This document shows, piece by piece, positions 27,036 through 37,110 of a stretch of DNA of 64,000 bases. The stretch covers positions 1 through 64,000 of the forward strand of contig CANLAE010000007.1 of the NCBI GenBank assembly GCA_947488765.1. The letters run 5' to 3'. The notes below the pieces were generated by a model. That model did no database searches. It saw only the letters and a list, made by a program, of their open reading frames with translations, and had not been told where the DNA came from. The position numbers and the translations under genes were made by a program. The DNA is from Chitinophagaceae bacterium (GTDB taxonomy: Bacteria; Bacteroidota; Bacteroidia; Chitinophagales; Chitinophagaceae). Positions within the stretch are counted from its first letter, which is position 1. Each line of letters starts with the position of its first letter.

Positions 27036-27350
27036 TCATTGAATTATAAAGATTAATATTAAAAAAATATAGAGCCAATTATTTTTTATATAATCAAGTT
27101 GATTGCTTAATAATTTACCAATTTCCATATCAATAATTCTTTTTGTTTTTGATGCAAATTCCTAGTCGTTGGTTACAATAAATAAAGTTTGGTTGAATGA
27201 GTTTGTGATTTTTTGGAATATATAAAATATAATTTCCCTGTTTCTTTTATCTGAAATTTCGGTGGGTTTATTACCCATAATTATAATTGGATTGTTGACT
27301 AATACTCTTGTAATAACAACCCTTTGCTTTTCACTGGATTCAAATTTTAT
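27036..27350 (-). pseudogene. Decayed LolD/FtsE-type ABC ATPase fragment
   Basis: On the minus strand the frame reads FESSEKQRVVITRVLVNNP (signature, normally LSGGEQQRVAIARALxNxP), then IIIMGNKPTEISDK (Walker B, normally ILADEPTGNLD), FNQTLFIVTND (H-loop, normally VTHD), a TAG stop, then EFASKTKRIIDMEIGKLL, ending at TGA 27036-27038. Walker B acid residues and the H-loop His are lost, one stop is inside, another (TAG) lies just 5' of the fragment, and the Walker A half is not recognisable. This is a clear fossil of the C-terminal half of a lipoprotein-release-type ATPase. Further upstream (to about 27520) only faint similarity can be guessed. Confidence 0.8.
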
Positions 27351-27660
27351 AATCAGGTTCTTCTACTTGTTTTGAAAATACCTGACATTAATTTTTTTAC
27401 GATCGAGATTTGTTTTCTATTGTTTTTTTGTGCCTATCTTTCTTTCTTTTTTTGATGAGTTTTAATCAATTATATAGAAGTTGAGTGATAGGGATCATAT
27501 AATTTGAAATTTGATAATATTTTTTTTCGAAACTATCAGGATTAAATTGCCATTAAAATGATTTATTGAAAAAATTAAACGATAGAAAGAAATAGCGATT
27601 AATAAATATTTTGAGGTTGCGTATTTTAGTTGAATATTTGTAGTTGTTTAAACTAATTGT

Positions 27661-28086
27661 ATGAGAAAGTATTTTTTAATAGGTATAGTTGCAATAAATA
27701 TTGTATTAAATTTTAGTTGTAAAAAAGTAGTAGAGGCTGCAAAAGAAGAAGTGGTTGTAGCAGCTATTACTGATGGGGTATGGACTGTAACAAGTTTTAA
27801 GCAGTCGAGCGTTGATATAACAAGTAGTTTTTCAGGGTGGGAGTTTCAATATTTGACAAATGGAATATCATTGGCAAATAAAATAGGTATAACAACAGTA
27901 AATGGTACTTGGGCGGGAAACACAGCGAATTTTACTTTTACTGCCAACTTTAATTCAACCCCTCCAGCACCTTTAGAAAAATTAGCAGGAACTTGGACAG
28001 TAACAAGAGCAGTATCTTCAAATAAAGGAAGTTATGCAAAAACTGAAGGAGGAGTTTTTTATGAAATGGATTTGACCAAGAAGTAA
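27661..28086 (+). CDS. Small hypothetical lipoprotein
   Basis: 141 residues. Signal peptide with lipobox-like LNFSC at the end of the hydrophobic segment, then a Val/Ala/Lys-rich linker and a beta-rich domain (DGVWTVTSFKQSSVDITSSF, NGTWAGNTANFTFTANF, LAGTWTVTRAVSS). The pattern of paired W-T-V strands recalls lipocalin-like lipoproteins of Bacteroidota, but no family can be named firmly. It is flanked by two AT-rich spacers. Confidence 0.7.
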   Translation: MRKYFLIGIVAINIVLNFSCKKVVEAAKEEVVVAAITDGVWTVTSFKQSSVDITSSFSGWEFQYLTNGISLANKIGITTVNGTWAGNTANFTFTANFNSTPPAPLEKLAGTWTVTRAVSSNKGSYAKTEGGVFYEMDLTKK

Positions 28087-28389
28087 TTTTTTTAGAATTT
28101 TTGTTTGAATTAGTAATCAAAAAAGTTAGTTAAATTTTTTAGCTTAATTTATTAAACATGCTTTTATTTTTCTTTAATATCTTCTTTGTGTTAATATGTT
28201 TATGATATTAAAAACTTTTTTTTTAATATTTAAATTTTCATTTTCTTTTTATACTTAATTTTTATAAACTAATGTTTTTAATTCTCAATTTTTTTCTATA
28301 ATTTCATATAGTACTCATTCAACAAAATATATTTATTTCCAATATGTTGTATGATATAGTCTGATTTTTTCGCCTCCAATCGGTTACAC
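28087..28389. other. AT-rich spacer without a visible gene
   Basis: Very T-rich, with long homopolymer runs. No open frame, tRNA, hairpin with stem above 8 bases or known motif is seen. Confidence 0.6.
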
Positions 28390-29157
28390 ATGATGATGAA
28401 AAAGCAAATGATTTTTTACTTTTTATTTTGCTTCTTTCTTTTAAGCAATATTCAAAAGGTATGTGCGCAATTGGTCGCAAATTTTTCATCAAATACAACA
28501 TCAGGTTGTGCTCCGCTTATTGTAAGTTTTACAGATATATCAACAGGTAATCCTACTCAATGGAAGTGGACTCTGGGAAACGGAACAACAGCAACTCAGC
28601 AAAATCCTACTACATCATATTTCTTCCCTGGTAGCTACACGGTAAAACTTATTATACAAAATGCAAGCGGAAAAGATTCAATAGAAAAGATAAATAATTA
28701 TTTTGTGGGACTTGCTTACCACCATTTTAATCGTCCTAAAAATTCATTCTATAAAAATCCGGAAGTTGAACTTCAGCCCAAAATTGTTTTCAGCTCCGGA
28801 GTGAAATTTTCACTCAATGAAACTTTGTATTTTACAATACATGCCGATTATAGCCAACAAGGAACGTACCAAGAATTAATTGGCGGAGCACTATACTCTT
28901 ATAAAATTGGCGATGATTTTGATAATCCACTTTATACTTTACATCTGGGTGCTTTTTTAAGAGCATCAGATGCAATTATACCAATTGTGAAACTTGATTT
29001 GCACCCAATTTCATTTGCATTCAGTTATGATGCAAATATTTCTAATCTTAAAACTATAAGTCAGGGTAGAGGAGGTGTTGAAATTTCTTTGAGTTACATT
29101 GGATATTTTGATAAATACCAAAGTTCAAAGTTTATTCCATTATGCCCTAAGTTTTAA
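28390..29157 (+). CDS. PKD domain fused to the C-terminal half of a PorP/SprF-type barrel
   Basis: 255 residues. Signal peptide (to about residue 26, VCAQ), one PKD domain at 28-103 (FSSNTTSGCAPLIVSFTDIS, WKWTLGNG, FPGSYTVKLIIQN), then from about 105 a stretch matching only the second half of PorP/SprF proteins: LAYHHFNRP (compare FSAAHLNMP in the protein at 2573), FSYDANISNL, GGVEISLSYIG and a terminal LCPKF (compare ICPRL). The N-terminal half of the barrel is missing. This looks like a fusion from a deletion between an adhesin gene and the PorP gene behind it. The frame is intact; whether it works is unknown. Confidence 0.78.
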   Translation: MMMKKQMIFYFLFCFFLLSNIQKVCAQLVANFSSNTTSGCAPLIVSFTDISTGNPTQWKWTLGNGTTATQQNPTTSYFFPGSYTVKLIIQNASGKDSIEKINNYFVGLAYHHFNRPKNSFYKNPEVELQPKIVFSSGVKFSLNETLYFTIHADYSQQGTYQELIGGALYSYKIGDDFDNPLYTLHLGAFLRASDAIIPIVKLDLHPISFAFSYDANISNLKTISQGRGGVEISLSYIGYFDKYQSSKFIPLCPKF

Positions 29158-29174
29158 TAATCAGTTATCTATCA

Positions 29175-30779
29175 TTAAATTTTAGGCGCAGCTGATTTTA
29201 TCTCTTCACTTACATGCGCAGCATATTTTTCAAAGTTATTTATAAATTCTGCTGCTAATTTTTTTGCTGCAATATCATAAGCTTCTCTGTCTGCCCATGT
29301 ATATCTTGGATTTAAAATTGTAACAGGAACTGTAGGACAATGTTTCGGCATCAATACGCCAAATATTGGGTGTACTTCGTATTCAACATTTTCTAAACTG
29401 CCATTTAATGCGGCGGTAATCATACTTCTGGTGTAATTCAATTTCATTCTTTTTCCTATACCATAAGGACCGCCACTCCAACCGGTATTGATCATCCAAA
29501 CATTTACTTTATTTTCTTTCATTTTGTTACCCAGCATTTCGGCATATTTTCCCGGGTGTAATGGTAAGAAAGGTGCTCCAAAACAAGCACTGAAAGTACT
29601 TTTAGGTTCTGTAATTCCTGCTTCCGTTCCTGCAACTTTTGCAGTATACCCGCTGATGAATTGATACATTGCCTGTCCTGGTGTTAACTTACTGATTGGG
29701 GGTAAAACTCCAGATGCATCGCAAGTTAAAAAGAAAATATTTTTTGGCAATCCTGCAATACTTGGCTCTAATGCATTGCTGATATAGTGTAACGGATAAC
29801 TCACCCTAGTATTTTCAGTAATTGCTTTACTCGAAAAATCAATGATATTGGTGCCTTTAACAAAGGAAACATTTTCTACCAATGCACCATGGCGAATTGC
29901 ATTAAAAATTTCAGGTTCGTTTTCAGCACTTAAATCAATCACTTTGGCATAACAACCACCTTCAAAATTAAAGATGGATTCTGCGTTCCATCCATGCTCA
30001 TCATCACCGATTAACTTTCTGTTCGGGTCGGCACTTAGGGTTGTTTTACCCGTTCCGCTTAAACCAAAAAATATTGCTACATCTCCTTCAGAACCCATAT
30101 TGGCACTGCAATGCATACTCAAAACGTCTTTTTCTAATGGCAAAATGTAATTGAGTATTGTAAAAATTCCTTTTTTGATTTCACCTGTGTAACCGGTACC
30201 GCCAATAATGATTGTTTTTTCAGTAAAAGAAACAATAGCAAAATTTTGCTGACGCGTTCCGTCTGTTAAAGGATTGGCTTGAAAACCTGGTGCCTGAATA
30301 ATATGCCAGTCTGCTACAAAATTGTCCAACGTATTTTCATTTGGACGAAGAAACATATTGTAAGCAAATAAATTACTCCATGGATTTTCATTGACAACTC
30401 GAATGTTTAAATGATATTTTTCATTGGCGCATGCAAAAGCATCTCTTACCCAAACTTCCTTTTTGGTATTCAAATAATCTAAAACCTGCTTTTTTAAATT
30501 TTGATAATATTTTGTTTCAATAGGAATATTAAAGTTATTCCAAAAAACGGTGTTTTCAGTTAGACTATCCTTTACTATAAATTTATCCTGTGGGCTTCTT
30601 CCGGTGTATTTTCCAGTATTGATACACAATGCACCGGTATCATTTATTGTTCCTTCCTTTCTTTCAAGTGTTTGCAAAACCAATTCATCAGGAGTTAATT
30701 GATAATTTACTTTACAATTTTCGGATATACCGATTTCTTGAAGTGCACTCAATGGAATTGCTAATGTTGTTAATGGCAT
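29175..30779 (-). CDS. pckA: Phosphoenolpyruvate carboxykinase (ATP)
   Basis: 534 residues. Converts oxaloacetate and ATP to PEP and CO2 for gluconeogenesis. TGKYTGRSPQDKF, the kinase motif GLSGTGKTTLSADP (from 239), MHCSANMG and GDDEHGW are diagnostic of the ATP-type enzyme. Normal length. A -7 element lies at 30804-30811. Confidence 0.97.
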   Translation of the reverse strand: MPLTTLAIPLSALQEIGISENCKVNYQLTPDELVLQTLERKEGTINDTGALCINTGKYTGRSPQDKFIVKDSLTENTVFWNNFNIPIETKYYQNLKKQVLDYLNTKKEVWVRDAFACANEKYHLNIRVVNENPWSNLFAYNMFLRPNENTLDNFVADWHIIQAPGFQANPLTDGTRQQNFAIVSFTEKTIIIGGTGYTGEIKKGIFTILNYILPLEKDVLSMHCSANMGSEGDVAIFFGLSGTGKTTLSADPNRKLIGDDEHGWNAESIFNFEGGCYAKVIDLSAENEPEIFNAIRHGALVENVSFVKGTNIIDFSSKAITENTRVSYPLHYISNALEPSIAGLPKNIFFLTCDASGVLPPISKLTPGQAMYQFISGYTAKVAGTEAGITEPKSTFSACFGAPFLPLHPGKYAEMLGNKMKENKVNVWMINTGWSGGPYGIGKRMKLNYTRSMITAALNGSLENVEYEVHPIFGVLMPKHCPTVPVTILNPRYTWADREAYDIAAKKLAAEFINNFEKYAAHVSEEIKSAAPKI

Positions 30780-30803
30780 AAAAACAAGCGTTTGTTAGTT
30801 TTG

Positions 30804-30811
30804 CAAAATTA
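30804..30811 (-). promoter_or_regulatory. Bacteroidota -7 element (TAATTTTG) upstream of pckA
   Basis: Minus-strand match to TAnnTTTG, 24 bases before the ATG. No clear TTG at the expected spacing. Confidence 0.45.
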
Positions 30812-30960
30812 AGGAGTTAGTTTTAAAGAAAATGTATTTTAAATTAAGTATAAATACAATTTAATTGAAATTAAATCCGGTACATAGGTACAAATAAGTG
30901 TAGCCTTAGTAGATAATGTAATAGGGAATTTGAGAAAAAATAAAATTTTATTGATAGTAT

Positions 30961-32145
30961 TTATCGCACATTTTTAACAACCCCATCCTGCTTTTTTATA
31001 AAATATAACTTTTTGTTTTCCAAATAGTTAATTGAAGGTACATCTTTTTTTAACTGAATTGATTGTATATCAAAATCATTAAAAATTTTGGCATTTTTAT
31101 CCGATAAATATTTTAAAAAAGCGGTATCATATTTTAGAAGTAAACTTGTAAAATGATACATACACTCATAACCTTTAAAAACCCAATCGCTTGGTCTTGC
31201 CCCATAATTTTCTTTGTATTTATTCGCCAATGCCAATCCTATTTTTTCCGTTCTTAAAAAATTATAAGGTGATGAATAAATTATTTCAATTCCTTTTGAT
31301 GTTGCATCTAGGGCTGCAGGTTTATTAAATTCCTTTATGCCATCCCAAGTTGGCATGCCAACTGCAACGGCATTGTACCTTTTATTTGTTTGCAAAGTAT
31401 TCACCAACCTGATACCAAAATCTTCCTGTATGCTTCCACAGAAAACGATATTGTTTTTATTACTGTCCAAGGCAACAAGCAATTGCTTTGCAGTAAATGA
31501 ATCCGTTAATTCTACCGTTTTATATTTAAGCGGAGTCAACAATGGATTCTTGCCCATCTCTGTAAAAATATTCTGGATGACATTCTCCAAATTCCCTTTT
31601 CTTTTTACATACACAATATTGTAGGTTGAATAATTTTTTTGTAAAAATTTATACAATTCATGCGTATGTGTTTGAAGCGTTGGATTCAATAATATGAAAT
31701 AAGGGTTGTCAGCAATTCCTCCGTCATTTGGAAGTGTAGCAGAAATTAAAGGGATTTTTTTCAGCAATGCAAAATCAGCCATTGGCTTTATTTCACTTCT
31801 TTCTTTAAATGAAGCGATAATCAATGAAACGCTATCCCACATTGGTTTTTCCAATACCGTTGCAATGGGTTCTTTACTATTCTTACTGTCAATAATGGTA
31901 ACTTCTATGTTTGCATGATCTACCTGTAAACTGTCTATCGCAAGCATTACACCATGATAAAAATCAAGCCCTGGTAACATGTTTTTGGGCAAAGTATAAT
32001 TGGTGATTTTGAAATTATTATCATTGAATGCTGAATCTAAAAAAATAGGCGTGAAGACAACGATTTTCTTTGCAGGATGGTTGTTTTGTGCAATGATAGA
32101 TTTGCAAATTAAAAATAGCAATATCAACAAAAAGGCTTTCTTCAT
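30961..32145 (-). CDS. Periplasmic ligand-binding protein (LivK/Peripla_BP_6-like)
   Basis: 394 residues with signal peptide (ends IIAQ). Two-lobed type I binding-protein pattern: GLDFYHGVMLAIDSL, EVTIIDSKNS, IPLISATLPNDGG, NIVYVKRKG, NIVFCGSIQED and ANKYKENYGARPSDWVFKGYE, as in branched-chain amino acid binding proteins. No transporter genes are adjacent. It lies 90 bases downstream of guaA on the same strand and may be co-transcribed with it. Ligand unknown. Confidence 0.75.
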   Translation of the reverse strand: MKKAFLLILLFLICKSIIAQNNHPAKKIVVFTPIFLDSAFNDNNFKITNYTLPKNMLPGLDFYHGVMLAIDSLQVDHANIEVTIIDSKNSKEPIATVLEKPMWDSVSLIIASFKERSEIKPMADFALLKKIPLISATLPNDGGIADNPYFILLNPTLQTHTHELYKFLQKNYSTYNIVYVKRKGNLENVIQNIFTEMGKNPLLTPLKYKTVELTDSFTAKQLLVALDSNKNNIVFCGSIQEDFGIRLVNTLQTNKRYNAVAVGMPTWDGIKEFNKPAALDATSKGIEIIYSSPYNFLRTEKIGLALANKYKENYGARPSDWVFKGYECMYHFTSLLLKYDTAFLKYLSDKNAKIFNDFDIQSIQLKKDVPSINYLENKKLYFIKKQDGVVKNVR

Positions 32146-32235
32146 TTGGCATTATTTACAAACAAATTACAACAAAATATTTATTCAAATGAATCAGCAA
32201 AGAATTACAATTCAACATTCAAAAATAAATGATGT

Positions 32236-33771
32236 TTATTCCCACTCAATGGTAGCAGGCGGTTTACTGCTGATATCATATACAACTCTGTTAATTCCTT
32301 TTACATTATTGATGATTTCATTCGAAATATTTGCCAGAAATTCATATGGTAAATGTGCCCAATCTGCTGTCATGCCATCTACACTCGTTACAGCCCTTAA
32401 AGCCACCGTAAATTCATAAGTTCTTTCATCTCCCATTACACCAACACTTTTCACCGGTAATAAAATTGTTCCCGCTTGCCACACTTCTTTGTATAATCCC
32501 GTTGATTTCAAACCTTTGATATAAATATCATCTGCAGCTTGTAATAACGCTACTTTCTCTTCGGTAATATCGCCTAAAATTCTGATTGCCAAACCTGGTC
32601 CTGGAAATGGATGTCTGTTTATCATATCCTCCGGAATACCCAATTCCAAACCTACTTTTCTTACTTCATCTTTAAACAAATATCGCAATGGTTCTACCAA
32701 ACTCAATTTCATCGTATCGGGCAATCCGCCAACATTGTGGTGCGATTTTATGGTTGCACTTGGACCATGAACACTCACACTTTCAATCACATCAGGATAA
32801 ATAGTTCCTTGTCCCAAAAACTTTGCTTCACTTATTTTTTTTGCCTCAACATCAAATACATCAATAAACAATTTTCCAATTACTTTTCTTTTCTCTTCAG
32901 GATCCGTTTTGCCCGCCAGTTCTTTATAAAATAATGCTTTCGCATCAATGCCGGTAACATTCAAATCCAGTTGTTTGTATGTATCGAGTACTTGTTCAAA
33001 TTCATTTTTTCTCAGTACGCCATTATCTACAAAAATGCCGTGTAATCTTTTCCCAATCGCTTTGCTGATAAGGGTTGCAGCCACTGTACTATCTACACCA
33101 CCACTCAATGCCATAATCACATGTGCATCGCCAATTTGTTGTTTCAACGCTTCTACCGTTTCAGTAACAAAAGATGCAGGAGTCCAGTTTTGTGCACAAC
33201 CACAAACACTCACTAAAAAGTTTTTTATAATGATTTTACCTTCTTTTGAATGGTATACTTCCGGATGAAATTGTAATCCATATAAAGGAAACGAATCGTT
33301 ACTTGTCTTTTTAAATGCAGCTACCGGAATACTTTCCGTAGTTGCCAAAACTTCAAAATTTACAGGTAAGGTTACAATACTGTCGCTATGGCTCATCCAT
33401 ACTTGAGAATGATTGGAAACATTGTCAAGCAACACATCTTCTTTTTGTTTTTCCATAATGGCACGGCCATATTCTCGGTTGTTGCTTTTATCAACTTTTC
33501 CGCCATACAATTTTGCAGTTAATTGTGCACCATAACAAACACCCAAAACAGGTACTTGTGTATTAAATGCTGCCACATCTACCAAAGGGTTATTTGCATC
33601 ATTTACACTGAAAGGACTGCCACTTAAAATGATTCCTTTCAACGTACTATCAATACTAAAAGGTTTATTATACGGAATGATTTCGCAGTAAACATTGGCT
33701 TCACGCACCGATCGTGCAATTAGTTGTGTAAACTGGCTTCCGAAATCGAGAATAAGTATTTTATCAGTCAT
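32236..33771 (-). CDS. guaA: GMP synthase (glutamine-hydrolysing)
   Basis: 511 residues. Class I glutamine amidotransferase domain ([11 protein letters not shown] with nucleophile Cys; [10 protein letters not shown]), ATP pyrophosphatase P-loop [12 protein letters not shown], and C-terminal dimerisation domain ending KPPATIEWE. Makes GMP from XMP. Full length. Confidence 0.97.
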   Translation of the reverse strand: MTDKILILDFGSQFTQLIARSVREANVYCEIIPYNKPFSIDSTLKGIILSGSPFSVNDANNPLVDVAAFNTQVPVLGVCYGAQLTAKLYGGKVDKSNNREYGRAIMEKQKEDVLLDNVSNHSQVWMSHSDSIVTLPVNFEVLATTESIPVAAFKKTSNDSFPLYGLQFHPEVYHSKEGKIIIKNFLVSVCGCAQNWTPASFVTETVEALKQQIGDAHVIMALSGGVDSTVAATLISKAIGKRLHGIFVDNGVLRKNEFEQVLDTYKQLDLNVTGIDAKALFYKELAGKTDPEEKRKVIGKLFIDVFDVEAKKISEAKFLGQGTIYPDVIESVSVHGPSATIKSHHNVGGLPDTMKLSLVEPLRYLFKDEVRKVGLELGIPEDMINRHPFPGPGLAIRILGDITEEKVALLQAADDIYIKGLKSTGLYKEVWQAGTILLPVKSVGVMGDERTYEFTVALRAVTSVDGMTADWAHLPYEFLANISNEIINNVKGINRVVYDISSKPPATIEWE

Positions 33772-33891
33772 GCGGCGAAGTTAATGCAGCAAACGTTGAA
33801 TACAGAATGAAGTGAATTGTTTTTTTACTGCTTTATTTCCGCTGCTTCATTGTATTTTGCAGCACCATCAAAAAAATAAAAGATCATTGCT

Positions 33892-35010
33892 ATGAAATAT
33901 TACATGGTTGCAGGTGAAGCAAGTGGCGATTTGCATGGTAGCAATTTAATTAAAGAACTGAAACAATTAGATGCCGCAGCAGACATACAATGCTGGGGCG
34001 GTGATATGATGGAAAGGGCAGGAGCCAAGCTGGTAAAGCATTACAGAGAATTAGCATTTATGGGTTTTGCCGAAGTTGTAAAAAATCTACCCACTATTTT
34101 CAAAAATTTATCCTTTTGTAAAAACGATATTCTCCAGTTCAAACCCGATGTTTTGGTATTAATCGATTATCCGGGTTTTAATTTAAGAATTGCCAAATGG
34201 GCAAAGCAACAAGGTTTTAAAGTGGTGTACTATATTTCTCCGCAAGTTTGGGCTTGGAAAGAAAACAGGGTAAATCAAATGAAACAATGTATCGATCAAA
34301 TGTTGGTCATTCTTCCTTTTGAAAAAGATTATTACCAAAATAAATGGAATTGGTCAGTGCAATATGTTGGTCATCCATTGGTTCAGGAAATGGAACAACG
34401 CAAAACCGAATTGTTGTCTCAACATCCCGATGCCGCAACCAAACAAAATAAAATTGCTTTATTACCCGGAAGTCGCAAACAAGAAATCAATATCAAACTG
34501 CCCATTATGTTGAGCGTTGCAGCAGCTTTTCCTGAGTATGAATTTGTAGTGGCAAAAGCACCCGGACAAGAAGATAGTTTTTACGAACCATTTTTAAAGC
34601 AATACCACAATGTTTCTGCGGTAAGAAACGAAACGTATTTGTTGTTGTTACAAAGTAAAGCTGCATTGGTTACTAGCGGAACAGCAACTTTAGAAACCGC
34701 ATTGTTACAAGTGCCCGAAGTAGTTTGTTACAAAGGCAGCAGCATCAGTTATCAAATTGCCAAACGACTTATTAAAATAAAATATATTGCTTTGGTAAAC
34801 CTGATTATGGATAAACTTGTGGTAAAAGAATTGATTCAAAATGAATTAACTACAAAAAATTTAATTGCAGAACTAGACCTGTTGTTGAACAACCAAGAAA
34901 AGAAAATACAACTCCAAAACGATTACACAGCCCTCAAAAACATACTTTCTGTTGGCGGTAATGCTTCTCAAAATGCAGCACAAACTGTGTATCAAACGGC
35001 TACTTCTTAA
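33892..35010 (+). CDS. lpxB: Lipid-A-disaccharide synthase
   Basis: 372 residues. MVAGEASGDLHGSNLIKEL, WGGDMMERAG, DYPGFNLRIAKWAKQ, YYISPQVWAWKENR, ALLPGSRKQEI and VTSGTATLETAL are GT19 motifs. Joins UDP-diacylglucosamine and lipid X in lipid A synthesis. Its last 11 bases overlap, on the opposite strand, the 3' end of the small gene 35000-35179. Confidence 0.96.
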   Translation: MKYYMVAGEASGDLHGSNLIKELKQLDAAADIQCWGGDMMERAGAKLVKHYRELAFMGFAEVVKNLPTIFKNLSFCKNDILQFKPDVLVLIDYPGFNLRIAKWAKQQGFKVVYYISPQVWAWKENRVNQMKQCIDQMLVILPFEKDYYQNKWNWSVQYVGHPLVQEMEQRKTELLSQHPDAATKQNKIALLPGSRKQEINIKLPIMLSVAAAFPEYEFVVAKAPGQEDSFYEPFLKQYHNVSAVRNETYLLLLQSKAALVTSGTATLETALLQVPEVVCYKGSSISYQIAKRLIKIKYIALVNLIMDKLVVKELIQNELTTKNLIAELDLLLNNQEKKIQLQNDYTALKNILSVGGNASQNAAQTVYQTATS

Positions 35011-35179
35011 TCATTGGCAAAATAAAAAGCTTCACCAAAATAACAATCAGCCCTACCAAAAACATCATCAAAGAAATTCTGTTCATGCCATGCATGTATT
35101 TCATCCATTGCGTTTTAGGCTCGTTCGGGTCTTTCTTTTTAATGTATAAATATTCTCCAAATTGTTTTAAAATACCCAT
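35000..35179 (-). CDS. Small membrane protein, DUF6728-like
   Basis: 59 residues from ATG 35177-35179 to TAG 35000-35002. It begins MGILKQFGEYLYIKKKDPNE, continues with a Met-rich KYMHGMNRISL, and has one membrane helix (MMFLVGLIVILVKLFILP) with a basic end. This fits the short DUF6728-type proteins that I recall from Bacteroidota; function unknown. It is antiparallel to lpxB with an 11-base tail overlap. Confidence 0.75.
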   Translation of the reverse strand: MGILKQFGEYLYIKKKDPNEPKTQWMKYMHGMNRISLMMFLVGLIVILVKLFILPMIKK

Positions 35180-35235
35180 GATGTTTTTTTTATTACAACA
35201 AAATAAGCAAAGAATAGTTTTAATTAAAATAATTT

Positions 35236-35265
35236 TTGCTTGGCAACCTGCAACGAATACATTTG
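35236..35265 (+). promoter_or_regulatory. tRNA-Ala promoter (TTG, 19 bases, TACATTTG)
   Basis: TTG at 35236-35238 and TACATTTG at 35258-35265 with exactly 19 bases between; the tRNA starts 9 bases later. Confidence 0.8.
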
Positions 35266-35273
35266 CAACGCAC

Positions 35274-35346
<73 letters not shown>

Positions 35347-35351
35347 CAAAC

Positions 35352-35381
35352 AAAAAGGCGTTTAAAATTAAACGCCTTTTT
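35352..35381. terminator. Two-way terminator between tRNA-Ala and the DUF4139 gene
   Basis: Perfect 13-base inverted repeat AAAAAGGCGTTTA / TAAACGCCTTTTT with a 4-base loop. The A and T runs on both sides allow termination on both strands. Confidence 0.9.
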
Positions 35382-35403
35382 AACTTCAACACTCCAATAA
35401 TCC

Positions 35404-37110
35404 CTATAGGTTGCTTATTTTTTTATCTCCCGGATATTTTACAGTATAGCTAAACCTTACTTTTCTGCTTTCACCAGGTTTTAAATTAATTTGCCAGTTC
35501 AAAACACCTAACTCTTCGTTTATTGTTGCATCATCATTGTTACCTAAAATAGTTTCAATTTCTTTTACCTGACTTAGTGGGTATTGGTCTTTGAGCAACA
35601 GCTGAACATCTGTGGTTTTATTATTCTTCAAAACAATTTCATACGTAAAAATTTGCTTGGTAGTACTACCGCTTGTTTTGGTTGTAGTAAGTTCTTTTAC
35701 CAATGTTCTTTTTACTGCAATTCGCTTGTCTTTTCCTAATGAAAGATTCAATGTATCAGAAGTGATATTAGGGTCAATCATTGTCTTTCCTAAATAGGTG
35801 TCATCCATAATAATATTAGCAGTTCCTGGTAATAAATTTAAGTTCTGCCAGTTGGTTAATTCAGCCAATAAATAAGGATCTTTATCTAGTTTTGGTACAG
35901 CATAGTTTTTAAGGATTGCAGTCAGTTTTTCTTCTTTGATTACGACAGATTGCAATTCACCATCACTGTTGATATCATACGGTAAATCAATTTCAAAATT
36001 AGTGTTCAATTGACTTTCATTTAATGTTGTATAACTTGAAAGATTGGATGGATTAATGGTTTGATAACTACCAGTTAAACTTTTACTTTTTTTATATACA
36101 TTATCAGATTCAATAATTACTTCTTTAAGCATTTCTTCATCCTTGGCAATGCTTACTCCCGGAATGGTGTTGTATGCAAGATTACTTCTTGAGTTATTTT
36201 GCATTGCATTAAAAAGTTTTGGTACAAAAAATTGTAAGTACCACGGATTTAAGATAGGTGCTGTTCCGCTCCAGTTTGGATTGGCAGTACTAAGTGTGAG
36301 TTTTGTTTGCTTCCAGTCAATACCTGTATGCTGCGATACAGAAGCTTTGTACACTAATTTTATTTCATTCGTTTTTGAATTTACTCTTACATCATACAAT
36401 GGCGTAAATCCTGCATTATTTGTAAAATAACTCAGCGTAATTGGGATTTCACCTGCATAATTACTAACTATTTGCAAGCACAATTGACCATAAGGTTTTT
36501 CTTTTGTTGGGGTAGGTGTAGATGCTTCATTGATTTCTTGTTGTAGTAAATTAATTTTTTGTGAAAGGTTTGCCTTGCTTTCACCCAATGTAAAAATATT
36601 GGTTTTTGCTTTTTCAATTTTTGTGGTGTATGCATTCACTAGTTTCAATGCTTCATCACTCGTTATGGTTTTGTTTCCATTTCCTGTAATGGTTAATTCT
36701 ATTAGCTTTCCGGTTTTATCCATTGTTTGTTGTTCAATATCAATTTGGTTATTTATCCTGCTTATTTCATTTCTTAAAATCAAAATTGAATCATTCCATT
36801 TTTTAATCATTGGATTGACAATAACCGCTTGTGTAGGATAATATACATTGAATTTTTGGGAAAGTAATGCAACGTTTTCGGGTACATTAATTTGCAAACT
36901 ATTAATATCTAACGCAGTGGCTAAATTATTAATTATAATTTGTTTCGTTTTTTTAGAGATAGTTGTATTTGTTTGATGGGTTAACTCAGCACCATAGCCA
37001 AAATAAACCGTTGCAGATTTTAGTACAGCATTTGTTTTTGCTGTGTCTTGTGCGTTCATTGTGCCATAGATACAAGAGGTCAACAAAATTGAAAAGAAGA
37101 TTTTTTTCAT
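35404..37110 (-). CDS. DUF4139 domain protein (mucoidy inhibitor MuiA family)
   Basis: 568 residues with signal peptide (ends MNAQ). N-terminal DUF4140-like strand region (SATVYFGYGAELTHQTNTTI), a central coiled-coil segment (about 100-200), then the long beta-rich DUF4139 domain (YKASVSQHTGIDWKQTKLTLST, LNWQINLKPGESRKVRFSYTVKYPG). Family function is not known. Transcribed alone toward the shared terminator. Confidence 0.88.
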   Translation of the reverse strand: MKKIFFSILLTSCIYGTMNAQDTAKTNAVLKSATVYFGYGAELTHQTNTTISKKTKQIIINNLATALDINSLQINVPENVALLSQKFNVYYPTQAVIVNPMIKKWNDSILILRNEISRINNQIDIEQQTMDKTGKLIELTITGNGNKTITSDEALKLVNAYTTKIEKAKTNIFTLGESKANLSQKINLLQQEINEASTPTPTKEKPYGQLCLQIVSNYAGEIPITLSYFTNNAGFTPLYDVRVNSKTNEIKLVYKASVSQHTGIDWKQTKLTLSTANPNWSGTAPILNPWYLQFFVPKLFNAMQNNSRSNLAYNTIPGVSIAKDEEMLKEVIIESDNVYKKSKSLTGSYQTINPSNLSSYTTLNESQLNTNFEIDLPYDINSDGELQSVVIKEEKLTAILKNYAVPKLDKDPYLLAELTNWQNLNLLPGTANIIMDDTYLGKTMIDPNITSDTLNLSLGKDKRIAVKRTLVKELTTTKTSGSTTKQIFTYEIVLKNNKTTDVQLLLKDQYPLSQVKEIETILGNNDDATINEELGVLNWQINLKPGESRKVRFSYTVKYPGDKKISNL

